Source of the DNA: an uncultured Campylobacter sp.
Lineage (GTDB): Bacteria > Campylobacterota > Campylobacteria > Campylobacterales > Campylobacteraceae
Assembly: GCF_938030145.1 (NCBI RefSeq)
Contig: NZ_CALHGM010000008.1
Span: forward strand, 111,694-175,693
Reading direction: 5' to 3'
Length of the DNA stretch: 64,000 nucleotides
Within the stretch, counting starts at the first letter, position 1; each line of letters starts with the position of its first letter. The notes under the pieces were generated by a model. The model saw nothing but the letters and a program-made list of their open reading frames with translations, was not told the DNA's origin and made no database searches. The position numbers were made by a program, and so were the translations under genes. Shown one piece after another: positions 53,880-62,409 of this stretch.

Positions 53880-54259
53880 ATTGCAACCTTTGGATAAAAT
53901 TTGCGCCATTATGCCGAACTGCGGTAAACGCTAGGCTCGCGCGGTGTAAATTTACGCGCTGCGTGGACGATTTAAGATAAAATTTAGGCTAAATTTAAAA
54001 GCGGATTCGAGGCTAAATTTTAAAAGCAGCGCTACGACGAGCTAAAATTTTAAAATCGCACTGCTTGGTGCTATTTAAATTTACGCAGCGCACACGATGC
54101 CAGCGTAAGGCACATAAGGCAAATTATAGCGATGAGCGGTTATATCCTCGGCGCAAACGATTAAAATTTTATCAAAGCAGCCAAAAAGCTCGCCGTAAAT
54201 TGAAAGAGTTTAAATTTAAAAGCGAGCTGCCGCTTTTGACAAAATAAAGCGAGTTGAGC
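53880..54259. other. Gene-free interval with possible gdhA terminator
   Basis: About 380 bases, dense in AAATTT runs in its middle part (53950-54070). A hairpin near its gdhA end is listed separately. No credible gene. Confidence 0.45.
54187..54228 (-). terminator. Possible terminator of gdhA
   Basis: On the minus strand AGCTCGC (from 54228) can pair with GCGAGCT (to 54187) across a 28-base loop and is followed by five T. The long loop makes this moderate evidence only. Confidence 0.4.
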
Positions 54260-55618
54260 TTAAACTAGACCTTGATCCAGCATCGCATCGGCTACGCGGC
54301 GAAAGCCCGCGATGTTTGAGCCTAGCACGAGATTGCCCTCCGCGCCGAATTCCTTCGAGGTCTCGTAGCTGGTGCGGAATATGTGGCGCATGATCTCGCG
54401 CAGCTTGCTATCGACCTCCTCGAAGCTCCACGACGCCATCTGCGCGTTTTGCGCCATCTCAAGCCCGCTCGTAGCCACGCCGCCAGCATTCGCCGCTTTG
54501 GCAGGGCCGAAAAGAAAGTCTTTTTGCGCGAGCATAAAATCGATCGCCTCAAGCGTGCTTGGCATATTCGCGCCCTCGCAAACCATGCGACATCCGTTGG
54601 CATAGAGAGTCTTTACGTCTTGCAGATTAAGCTCATTTTGCGTAGCGCTCGGAAATGCCGCGTCGCACGGCACGCTCCACACGCCGTTGCGGCCTGCGGG
54701 ATAGGCGCTAACTGGGATAAATTTTGCGTTAGGACGCTCCTTGGCATATTCGCAAAGCCCTACGCGCAGCTGCTCTTTTAGCTTTTTAAGAAGCGCCACG
54801 TCTATCCCATCGGCATCATAGATAAAGCCCGTGGAATCGCTTACGGTGACGGGCTTAGCCTGCATCTGATAGAGCTTTTCGGCGGTGTAGATCGCGACGT
54901 TGCCGGCGCCCGAGATCGTGCAAATTTTACCGTGCAGCGAATCGCCCCTGGTAGCTAGCATCTCGTTTGCAAAATAAACCGATCCGTAGCCCGTAGCCTC
55001 GGTGCGCGCGAGGCTGCCTCCCCAGCTTAGCCCTTTGCCCGTAAGCGCGCCGTCGAATCTGCGGGTGAGCTTTTTATACGCGCCGTACATATAGCCGATC
55101 TCGCGACCGCCCACGCCGATGTCGCCCGCGGGCACGTCGGTATTGGAGCTGATTAGGCGGTGAAGTTCTAACATAAAAGCTTGACAAAATCTCATAATCT
55201 CGCCGTCGCTCTTGCCCTTGGGATCGAAATTCGCGCCGCCTTTTGCGCCGCCGATATTAAGGCCCGTGAGGGAATTTTTAAAAATTTGCTCAAACCCTAA
55301 AAATTTTAAAACGCCCAAATTTACGCTCGGATGAAAGCGCAGACCGCCTTTGTAAGGGCCCAGAGCGGAGTTGAACTCTATGCGATATCCAGTATGCACG
55401 CAGGGCTCGCCGCCGTCGCTCATATAGACGACGCGAAACATCATCGTGCGCTCGGGCGCCAAAATACGCTCTAAAATTTTATTTTTCACGTATCGCTCGT
55501 CGCGCTTTAGAAGCGGTATGAGCGAGTATAAAATCTCGGTCGATGCCTGGATAAAGACCTCCTGACCGGGATTGGCGCGCTTTAAATTTAGCAGCAAGCC
55601 GTCGATGTAAGATTTCAT
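54260..55618 (-). CDS. gdhA: NADP-specific glutamate dehydrogenase
   Basis: Converts 2-oxoglutarate and ammonia to glutamate. The 452 residues show GGLRFHPSVN, KNSLTGLNIGGAKGG with the active Lys, PAGDIGVGGREIGYM and the NADP site GAGNVAIYTAEKL. The length fits the bacterial hexameric type. ATG overlaps the mqnA stop, and the AAAGGAGGAAC site lies within the end of mqnA, so the two are coupled. Confidence 0.96.
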   Translation of the reverse strand: MKSYIDGLLLNLKRANPGQEVFIQASTEILYSLIPLLKRDERYVKNKILERILAPERTMMFRVVYMSDGGEPCVHTGYRIEFNSALGPYKGGLRFHPSVNLGVLKFLGFEQIFKNSLTGLNIGGAKGGANFDPKGKSDGEIMRFCQAFMLELHRLISSNTDVPAGDIGVGGREIGYMYGAYKKLTRRFDGALTGKGLSWGGSLARTEATGYGSVYFANEMLATRGDSLHGKICTISGAGNVAIYTAEKLYQMQAKPVTVSDSTGFIYDADGIDVALLKKLKEQLRVGLCEYAKERPNAKFIPVSAYPAGRNGVWSVPCDAAFPSATQNELNLQDVKTLYANGCRMVCEGANMPSTLEAIDFMLAQKDFLFGPAKAANAGGVATSGLEMAQNAQMASWSFEEVDSKLREIMRHIFRTSYETSKEFGAEGNLVLGSNIAGFRRVADAMLDQGLV

Positions 55619-56307
55619 AGTTCCTCCTTTTGAACCGGATTAAATTTTAATTTTTTGGCTTTAGCGATAAATTTTTTCAGCGCCAGCTCCTCGCGGACGC
55701 CGATTTTATAGCTTATAAATTTCAGATAATTTAAAATTTCGCGCTCTTTTATGCCGCGCGAAAGGGCGTAGCTTTGCAGGATATATCTTGGAATTTTAAT
55801 GCGCGAACGCAAAAATTTCGTCGCCAGGCGTGAGTAGGCTTTTTCGTTTTTCACGCAGCACAGCCGCCCGAAAACAAAGGGCAAGCCCGTGCGCTGCTGC
55901 CAAATTTCGCCCAAATCGTAAAATTTATCCCTGCCCTGCGCAAGCAGCGCCTTTAGAGCATTATCGCCGATTAGCACCTCGCCGCTAAGATCCAGCACGC
56001 GAGCTAGCATATTTGAGCTCATCGACGCGGGATCAAGCCTGGGCGCCGAGTTTTTGCGAACGAGCACGCTTAGCACCTCGCGCTTTGCGACGATTCCAAG
56101 AGGCAGCTTGCGGTATTTTGCGCGGCGGCTTTCGATGCTTGAGATCACCGCGGCATCTATCCTGCAATTATAAAGATCGACGCAGAGTTTGCTCGGCACC
56201 CCTTTTTTAAATTCTATCGATTTTTTAACATAAGACGGCAGCGGAAGGGATTTTAAAAATACGTGAAAAGGGAGCAAATTTAGATAATCGATTTTGCCTA
56301 ATAACAT
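55615..56307 (-). CDS. mqnA: Chorismate dehydratase MqnA
   Basis: First enzyme of the futalosine menaquinone route, 230 residues, of the periplasmic-binding-protein-like fold. LGKIDYLNLLPFHVFL, RIDAAVISSIESRR and VLIGDNALKALL match the family. Its C-terminus is lysine-rich. A GGAGAAAGTC site precedes ATG. The same gene precedes the malic enzyme-gltX region in C. jejuni (near Cj1285c), supporting orthology. Confidence 0.88.
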   Translation of the reverse strand: MLLGKIDYLNLLPFHVFLKSLPLPSYVKKSIEFKKGVPSKLCVDLYNCRIDAAVISSIESRRAKYRKLPLGIVAKREVLSVLVRKNSAPRLDPASMSSNMLARVLDLSGEVLIGDNALKALLAQGRDKFYDLGEIWQQRTGLPFVFGRLCCVKNEKAYSRLATKFLRSRIKIPRYILQSYALSRGIKEREILNYLKFISYKIGVREELALKKFIAKAKKLKFNPVQKEEL

Positions 56308-56336
56308 GACTTTCTCCGAATTTAGCGCAGGAAAGA

Positions 56337-56369
56337 GGTTAAATTCCGGCGCTAAATCGGAATTTAACC
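56337..56369. terminator. Strong hairpin between lipoprotein gene and mqnA
   Basis: GGTTAAATTCCG (56337-56348) and CGGAATTTAACC (56358-56369) form a perfect 12-pair stem with a nine-base loop. No long T run follows on the minus strand (TCTTTCC), so it may be a weak terminator or processing site that lowers mqnA-gdhA readthrough. Confidence 0.6.
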
Positions 56370-56383
56370 AAAAATTTTAAAGT

Positions 56384-56755
56384 TTATTTGACCTCGGTGA
56401 TCGGGATAGATTTGTATTTGCTAAACTCCACTATGCCCTCACCTTTTTTGAAGTGGATGCTCACTCCGTCTTTGTTCTCCATATAGATGCCGTCGGCGGC
56501 TCGGTCGCGCTTGAGGTTGTAACTTTTGCCGCTATCGTCCTTTAACACGGCGGTATTGAAATCGTCGTTTGAACTAAGCGATAGTTTTTTGCCCTGCTCA
56601 TCGACGAAATAGAAGGTCTTTGCGTTCTCTTTGGTTATGGTTTTTTCGCTCTGTGCTTGCTTATTCATAGCGCTATCCGGGGATTGGCGGAGCTGGTTTG
56701 AGCCGCATCCTAGCAAAACTAACGCCAAAGCGGCGCACGATAGAACTTTAAACAT
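56384..56755 (-). CDS. MliC-like lysozyme-inhibitor lipoprotein
   Basis: A 123-residue lipoprotein with signal MFKVLSCAALALVLLGC (Cys 17). The mature part ends in a small beta domain (FNTAVLKDDSGKSYNLKR, GIYMENKDGVSIHFKKGEG) that resembles MliC/PliC, periplasmic inhibitors of C-type lysozyme. The match is by pattern and moderate. Its ATG lies inside the end of pncB (8-base overlap), with AAAGGA upstream. Confidence 0.65.
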   Translation of the reverse strand: MFKVLSCAALALVLLGCGSNQLRQSPDSAMNKQAQSEKTITKENAKTFYFVDEQGKKLSLSSNDDFNTAVLKDDSGKSYNLKRDRAADGIYMENKDGVSIHFKKGEGIVEFSKYKSIPITEVK

Positions 56756-58196
56756 ATTTTTCCTTTAAATTTAGGTTGCACTCGTTGATGAGTGATTTTC
56801 GGATATCCCAAAGCTTTTGAGAGAGATCCACTTTATAGCTTTGCGGATGGACGTTGCGAAGGTGCTCGAGCCAAAATTTACTCTTCTGCTCCTTGCTAAA
56901 ACGCGCGATCTCGCTTACCGTGCGGCGCACGCCTACGAATTTACCCTCCTTAAAAACGGGACGTAAGAGCTTATGCGCGCTGAAATTCGTTAAAATTTTA
57001 CGCTTGTAGGTGTAAAGAGGGTGAAAAATTTCAAGCGGCGCGCTATCGTCTATGCTCTCTCCATCAAGCGCGATCAGATCGGCAAGCGCCATGCCGTTAT
57101 CCTTGTCGAAGAGCCTAAAGACCTGCTTATAGCCCGGGTTGTTGATCTTGCGCGGATCGTTTGAAATTTTGATCTTAGCCACGATCTCGCCATCTTTTTC
57201 GATACCGCTTAGCTTATACACACCACCTAGACTCGAACTATCTCCGCCGGTGATGAGCCTCGTGCCGATCCCCCAGCTATCAATTTTGGCATCAAAAAGC
57301 TTGAGTTGATCGATCGCGTATTCGTCCAGATCGTTAGATGCGGTGATCTTTGCGTTCTCAAAGCCCGCAGCGTCGAGCATCTTACGCGCCTGCTTGGTCA
57401 GATACTCCAGATCGCCCGAATCGATGCGGATTCCAAGCGGCTCATAACCGCTTGCGCGCAGCTCCTCAAAAACCTTGATCGCATTCGGCACGCCGCTTGC
57501 GAGAGTATCGTAGGTATCGACGAGCAAAAGCGTGCTGTTCGGATAAATTTTAGCGTAGGCGCGAAACGCCTCCAGCTCGCTATCAAAGCTCTGAATCCAA
57601 GAGTGCGAGTGGGTGCCGATCGCGGGCACGCCGAATTTCTTTGCGGCGAGCACGTTTGACGTGGCACTGCAGCCCCCTATAATCGCAGCTTTTGCGCCGT
57701 AGATGCCCGCACTTCGCCCCTGAGCGCGGCGCAAGCCAAACTCCATCACCGAATCACCCTTAGCGCTAAAATTGATGCGCGAGCTTTTCGTGGCGATTAG
57801 AGTTTGAAAATTTATAGTATTTAAGATCGCAGTCTCGATGAGCTGCGCCTCCATGATATTTGCCTTGACGCGAATTAGCGGCTCGTGCGGAAATACGATC
57901 TGCCCCTCATCCATGGCGTAAATTTCGCCGCTAAATTTAAAGCCTCTTAGAAATTCCAAAAATTCAGGCTTAAAGAAATTTAGACTTTTTAGATATGCGA
58001 TGTCGTCGTCGCTAAATTTTAAGTTTTCGATATAATCCACAACCTCGTTTAAGCCGCAAAATATCACGTAACCGCCGCCGCTTGGGTTTTTACGATAAAA
58101 AACGTCAAAAACCGCTGTCTGATCGGGCTTTGTTAAAAAATAGCCCTGCATCATACTAAGCTGATAAAAATCGGTAAGTAAAGCCAAATCTTTCAT
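56748..58196 (-). CDS. pncB: Nicotinate phosphoribosyltransferase PncB
   Basis: Makes nicotinate mononucleotide in NAD salvage. The 482 residues begin LLTDFYQLSMMQGYF, then DVFYRKNPSGGGYVIFCGL, GLRRAQGRSAGIYGAKAAI and TDTYDT-like VDTYDTLASGV with GIRIDSGDLEYL, all of the NAPRTase fold. GAGGCG precedes ATG. It leads a two-gene unit with the lipoprotein gene. Confidence 0.95.
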   Translation of the reverse strand: MKDLALLTDFYQLSMMQGYFLTKPDQTAVFDVFYRKNPSGGGYVIFCGLNEVVDYIENLKFSDDDIAYLKSLNFFKPEFLEFLRGFKFSGEIYAMDEGQIVFPHEPLIRVKANIMEAQLIETAILNTINFQTLIATKSSRINFSAKGDSVMEFGLRRAQGRSAGIYGAKAAIIGGCSATSNVLAAKKFGVPAIGTHSHSWIQSFDSELEAFRAYAKIYPNSTLLLVDTYDTLASGVPNAIKVFEELRASGYEPLGIRIDSGDLEYLTKQARKMLDAAGFENAKITASNDLDEYAIDQLKLFDAKIDSWGIGTRLITGGDSSSLGGVYKLSGIEKDGEIVAKIKISNDPRKINNPGYKQVFRLFDKDNGMALADLIALDGESIDDSAPLEIFHPLYTYKRKILTNFSAHKLLRPVFKEGKFVGVRRTVSEIARFSKEQKSKFWLEHLRNVHPQSYKVDLSQKLWDIRKSLINECNLNLKEKYV

Positions 58197-58241
58197 TTAC
58201 GCCTCTTAAAATTTAATCTCGCCTCGTGCAGGAGCAAGAAA

Positions 58242-59498
58242 TCATATCTTTTTTGCTTCCAGGCTCTTTTTATAAGCCGCAGCGTCGAAGCCTTTGACGC
58301 GAGCGACGCCGTCATCCACCGCAGCTTTTGCGACCGCCGTCGAGATCACGGCAAATACGCGCGGATCAAAAGGATTTGGGATCACGTAGTCTTTGCCGAA
58401 TTTTAAGTTATCCTTGCCCAGCATCTTGCGGATTTCTGCAGGAACCTCTTCGCGAGCAAGATCCGCCATCGCGCGAGCGGCCGCAATCTTCATATTTTCG
58501 GTGATCTTTTTGGCTCTTACGTCAAGCGCGCCGCGGAATATATACGGAAAGCCCAAAACGTTATTGATCTGATTTGCAAAGTCGCTTCTGCCCGTACCTA
58601 CGATCGCGTCGTTTCGTACTTCCTCGACCTCGCTTGGATAAATTTCGGGTACCGGATTTGCAAGCGCAAAAATGATTGGATGCGGCGCCATAGTCTTTAC
58701 CATCTCTTTGGTTAAAACGCCCGGCTTACTAAGTCCTAAAAACATATCCGCGCCTTTCATCGCATCCTCTAGCGTGCGATCTGCAGTGTCTAGGGCAAAT
58801 TCTTTCTTTTGCTCGGTAAGATCGGTGCGGCCCTTGTGGATCACCCCTTTGGAATCGAGCATTATGATATGTTTGGCGCCTAAATTACGATACATCTTTG
58901 CGCACGCTATGCCAGCAGCGCCCGAGCCGCTAACTACGATCTTCATATCCTCGATCTTTTTGCCGCTGATGAGGGCTGCATTGATTAGCCCTGCGCCTGT
59001 AATCATCGCGGTGCCGTGTTGATCGTCGTGCATGACGGGAATATCGACGACTTTTTGCAGCTCGCGCTCGATCTCGAAGCACTCGGGAGCTTTGATATCC
59101 TCTAAATTTATACCGCCGAACGTAGGCGCAAGCGCTTTGCAAATTTCAATTATCTTTTTTGGATCCTTCTCGTCGATCTCGATATCAAACGCATCTACGC
59201 CCGCAAATTTTTTAAATAAAACCGCCTTGCCCTCCATTACGGGCTTTCCGGCGATAGCGCCGATATCTCCGAGTCCTAAAACTGCCGTGCCGTTGGTGAT
59301 GACGGCTACGAGATTGGCTTTATTAGTGTATTTAAATGCGGCTTCGTGATCATTCTCGATCACCTTACAAGGTTCCGCGACGCCCGGCGTATATGCAAGC
59401 GCCAAATCCTCCGCCGTAGCACATGGTGTTTTTACATTCGTTCCGATTTTACCACCTATGTGGTACTTCAAAGCCGCTTCAACGTTTACTTTAGCCAT
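58242..59498 (-). CDS. Malic enzyme (oxaloacetate-decarboxylating malate dehydrogenase)
   Basis: Converts malate to pyruvate and CO2 with reduction of NAD(P). The 418 residues contain YTPGVAEPC, NGTAVLGLGDIGAIAGKPVM, MHDDQHGTA and the dinucleotide site SGSGAAGIACAKMY. It lacks the C-terminal phosphotransacetylase domain of the large MaeB form. AAAGGA precedes ATG and gltX ends just upstream, matching the C. jejuni order (near Cj1287c-Cj1288c). Confidence 0.94.
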   Translation of the reverse strand: MAKVNVEAALKYHIGGKIGTNVKTPCATAEDLALAYTPGVAEPCKVIENDHEAAFKYTNKANLVAVITNGTAVLGLGDIGAIAGKPVMEGKAVLFKKFAGVDAFDIEIDEKDPKKIIEICKALAPTFGGINLEDIKAPECFEIERELQKVVDIPVMHDDQHGTAMITGAGLINAALISGKKIEDMKIVVSGSGAAGIACAKMYRNLGAKHIIMLDSKGVIHKGRTDLTEQKKEFALDTADRTLEDAMKGADMFLGLSKPGVLTKEMVKTMAPHPIIFALANPVPEIYPSEVEEVRNDAIVGTGRSDFANQINNVLGFPYIFRGALDVRAKKITENMKIAAARAMADLAREEVPAEIRKMLGKDNLKFGKDYVIPNPFDPRVFAVISTAVAKAAVDDGVARVKGFDAAAYKKSLEAKKI

Positions 59499-59499
59499 T

Positions 59500-60879
59500 T
59501 TATAATCCTTTTTTGATTAAATTTGAAATTCTCGTTTTAACTTCGTCGCTTCCTAAAATTTCACAAATTTCAAAAATCGACGGACTAACGCTTCCTCCCG
59601 TGATCGCAACGCGCAGAGGCTGAGCCAGGTCTTTCAGCTTGGCGCCGTTTGCGTCCAAAAACTCCATCGTCCTTTCCTCGCACTCCTTTGCATTTAAATT
59701 TGCGCTTAGAGTATCCGCAAATTTTGCGAGTAAGCTTAGCGAACTTTCGGTTACAAATTTCTTATACGCCTTCTCGTCGTAGCAGCTCGGGCGATTTAGA
59801 AGAATTTTAATGCCCTCAGCCATCTCCACTAGCGTCTTTGCGCGCTGTTTGTACTGCTGCGCGATGAGATGTTTTTTCGCGTGCGAGCGGATATCGACGC
59901 CGAATTCCACAAGCTGCGTGGCAAGCTCGTCGTCGCTTGAACTTTTAATATAATGCGCATTGAGCCACTCAAGCTTGGTTTGGTTGAAAGTGCTAGCGCT
60001 CTTGCTGATATGGTTAGGATCAAAGTATCGCTTCATCTCCTCCATGCTAAAAATTTCATCATCCCCGTGGCTCCAGCCCAGACGTACTAAGAAATTTAGC
60101 AAAGCTTGCGGTAGATAGCCCATGCGCTTGTACTCCATCACGTCGGTAGCGCCGTGACGTTTGCTTAGTTTGCTACCGTCGGCGCCGTTAATCATCGCGA
60201 CGTGGTAAAATTTCGGGATTTTAAAGCCCAGCGCGTTATACAGCACGATCTGCTTTGGGGTGTTGCTTAGATGATCGTCGCCGCGGATCACGTCCGTGAC
60301 GCCCATCAGCGCGTCGTCGATCACGACCGTGAAGTTGTACGTAGGCGTGCCGTCGGAACGCGCGATGATGAAATCGTCCAAAATATCGGCGGCATTAAAT
60401 TTTATCTCGCCCTTGATGCCGTCACTAAATTCTATCGTGCCGCTAAGCGGGGCTTTTATACGCACTACAGGCTCGATCCCAGCAGGCGGCGTGCCGGTAA
60501 AGTCGCGATAGCGGTTATCGTAGCGCGGGCGCTCTTTGCGAGCTTCCTGCTGCGCGCGCAGCTCATCCAGCTCGTCCTTACTCATATAGCATTTGTATGC
60601 CTTGCCCTCATCTAGCAGCTTTTGGATGTATTGTTTATAAAGATCGAAGCGCGAGCTTTGATACACGATCTGCCCGTCATAGTCCAGATTGCACCACTTA
60701 AAGGCTTCCTCGATCGCCCTAGCAGCCTCCTGCGAATTGCGCTTCAGATCGGTATCCTCGATGCGCAGCAGGAATTTACCGCCTTTTGCTCTAGCGTAAA
60801 GATAACTAAAAAGCGCCGTTCTAAGTCCGCCGATATGTAAATATCCCGTAGGACTCGGCGCAAAACGAGTTACTATCAT
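59500..60879 (-). CDS. gltX: Glutamyl-tRNA synthetase
   Basis: Class I synthetase, 459 residues. RFAPSPTGYLHIGGLRTALF carries the HIGH-type motif and DGSKLSKRHGAT the KMSKS-type motif. ATG at 60879 (AAGGA seven bases upstream) is the start; the 62 extra codons of the longer frame overlap the divergent SurA-like gene. Campylobacter usually has two GltX copies, one often acting on tRNA-Gln with GatCAB, and which one this is cannot be decided here. Confidence 0.95.
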   Translation of the reverse strand: MIVTRFAPSPTGYLHIGGLRTALFSYLYARAKGGKFLLRIEDTDLKRNSQEAARAIEEAFKWCNLDYDGQIVYQSSRFDLYKQYIQKLLDEGKAYKCYMSKDELDELRAQQEARKERPRYDNRYRDFTGTPPAGIEPVVRIKAPLSGTIEFSDGIKGEIKFNAADILDDFIIARSDGTPTYNFTVVIDDALMGVTDVIRGDDHLSNTPKQIVLYNALGFKIPKFYHVAMINGADGSKLSKRHGATDVMEYKRMGYLPQALLNFLVRLGWSHGDDEIFSMEEMKRYFDPNHISKSASTFNQTKLEWLNAHYIKSSSDDELATQLVEFGVDIRSHAKKHLIAQQYKQRAKTLVEMAEGIKILLNRPSCYDEKAYKKFVTESSLSLLAKFADTLSANLNAKECEERTMEFLDANGAKLKDLAQPLRVAITGGSVSPSIFEICEILGSDEVKTRISNLIKKGL

Positions 60880-60912
60880 AAAAATTCCTTTGCAAAAATT
60901 ACCATTTAATGT

Positions 60913-60936
60913 TATAATCGCGATCTTGTAATTATA
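60913..60936. promoter_or_regulatory. Divergent -10 boxes for gltX and the SurA-like gene
   Basis: TATAAT on the plus strand (60913-60918) and TATAAT on the minus strand (60931-60936) lie 12 bases apart within the 85-base divergent region. Each is about 50 bases from its gene. A further TATAAA at 60933-60938 could also serve the plus-strand gene. Confidence 0.5.
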
Positions 60937-60964
60937 AAGCAAAAAGACTAAATAAAGGTTAAAA

Positions 60965-61855
60965 ATGATAAAGAAACTGCTTTTTTCCGCGATGATCTGT
61001 GCTGTTTGTGCAAATGCCGAAGTAGTAAACGGTGTCATCGCCGTGGTAGATAATGAGCCGATCACCGGCTACGAACTAGCCAAAGTTCAAAAACTAACGG
61101 GCACTTCGCCGCAAGCCGCGATGGAAATTTTAATCGGGCAAAAGCTTCAACAATCCGAGATTAAACGCCGCGGCATCGCGGTAAATGACGCGGAGATCGA
61201 TGCGAGACTCAAAGCGATCGCCGATCAAAATAAGCTTAGCTTAGACCAACTCAAAACCGCTGTGCAAAAGCAAGGCATGAACTACGATGACTTTAAAGCA
61301 AATGTCCGCCGCACACTGCTTGAAGAAAAGCTCTATGGCTCGATATTCGCAGACGTACAGCACCGCACGACCCCTGAAAATGTCAAAAAATTCTATAGCC
61401 AAAATAGTTCATTATTCACGACTTTCGACAGCATCACGCTCACCCGCTATATCGCAAAATCGCAAGCTCCGCTCGATAAGATCCGCGCAAATCCGAAGCT
61501 CCGTCCGAGCGACGTGTATGTGATGAAGGGCACCCTCAAGGCCAATCAAATGGATGAGGGGCTCAAATATATCGTCACAAACGTTGAGCAGGGCAAATTT
61601 TCGCCGATCATCCCTACGCGCAACGGATATGAGATGTTTTATGTAAACGACAAAAAAGGGCTTCGTACGCTTGATTTTGACAGCGTGCAAGAAAAGGCGA
61701 TCGAAGGCTACGTGACCTCTGAGCGCAAAAAGGCAATCACCGAGTTCAATGACAGACTCCGCTCAAACGCTAATATCCGCATTATCGAGCATCCGCAGGC
61801 AAAAGCGCAAGGCACAAAAACCGCTCCGAAAGTTAAAGTGCAAAAAAGGCAGTAA
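60965..61855 (+). CDS. SurA-like periplasmic peptidyl-prolyl isomerase
   Basis: A 296-residue exported protein with signal peptide (MIKKLLFSAMICAVCANA), the SurA_N opening EVVNGVIAVVDNEPITGYEL, a helical chaperone region to about 165, and a parvulin-like domain near 140-245 (QGKFSPIIPTRNGYEMFYV). It is expected to help outer-membrane protein folding. The same gene faces gltX in C. jejuni (Cj1289). The tail is basic (TKTAPKVKVQKRQ). Confidence 0.9.
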   Translation: MIKKLLFSAMICAVCANAEVVNGVIAVVDNEPITGYELAKVQKLTGTSPQAAMEILIGQKLQQSEIKRRGIAVNDAEIDARLKAIADQNKLSLDQLKTAVQKQGMNYDDFKANVRRTLLEEKLYGSIFADVQHRTTPENVKKFYSQNSSLFTTFDSITLTRYIAKSQAPLDKIRANPKLRPSDVYVMKGTLKANQMDEGLKYIVTNVEQGKFSPIIPTRNGYEMFYVNDKKGLRTLDFDSVQEKAIEGYVTSERKKAITEFNDRLRSNANIRIIEHPQAKAQGTKTAPKVKVQKRQ

Positions 61856-61969
61856 ATTTTAAAATCCGATGCCGTACATTAAATTTTATAGAATTTAACG
61901 CCGATAACGCAAGGGCAAGCGCGGGTTCGCCCTACTGTACGTTAAATTTGATAAATTTAAAGGATTTGC

Positions 61970-62125
61970 GTGATAGTAATCAACGATTTTACCGAACTTA
62001 AAAGCGATCCTAGAAGCGGCGGCATAAGCGCTGCGGACTTCGGTGCAAGCAAATTTTGCTCCCACATCGATATCGCCTCAAACCTAGTAGCCGTTTGGGG
62101 CGACGAAACCGGCGACAGGATCTAA
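61970..62125 (+). CDS. Possible 51-residue gene or gene fragment
   Basis: GTG at 61970 has AAAGGA five bases upstream and opens a frame with a protein-like composition (INDFTELKSDPRSGG, FGASKFCSHIDIASNLVAV, VWGDETGDRI). It is not the AAATTT-type random translation seen elsewhere between genes. No family recognised; it could be an intact small gene or a remnant. Confidence 0.4.
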   Translation: MIVINDFTELKSDPRSGGISAADFGASKFCSHIDIASNLVAVWGDETGDRI

Positions 62126-62409
62126 ATTTAAAAATTTATATAAATCTGCTTGGAACAAATTTACTTTTGATGCATTGCTTAAAGCCCCATCTACCGAGCC
62201 TCATACGCGCTTTGTAGTGCCCAAACTTTATCTTGCAAATCCTTGCGTTGCCTATCTCCACTCATTTAATAGTATCTCCTAAAAAATTTTATGCATATAA
62301 AATGGGGATGCTGCCGATAAAATTTAGAAATTTCATACGTTAATTTCGTAGCAGAATTTCGCTTCCTAAAATTTCATCGCAGCATGGTGCCGGCGGAGGC
62401 CTGCTCGCG
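62126..62409. other. Gene-free interval before carB end
   Basis: About 280 bases with no ORF or clear hairpin, containing AAATTT runs and the likely end of the carB transcript. Confidence 0.4.

Noticed and set aside
59500..61065. Long form of gltX with 62 extra N-terminal residues
   Set aside because: It overlaps the divergent SurA-like gene and its promoter; the family N-terminus IVTRFAPSPTG begins at 60879.
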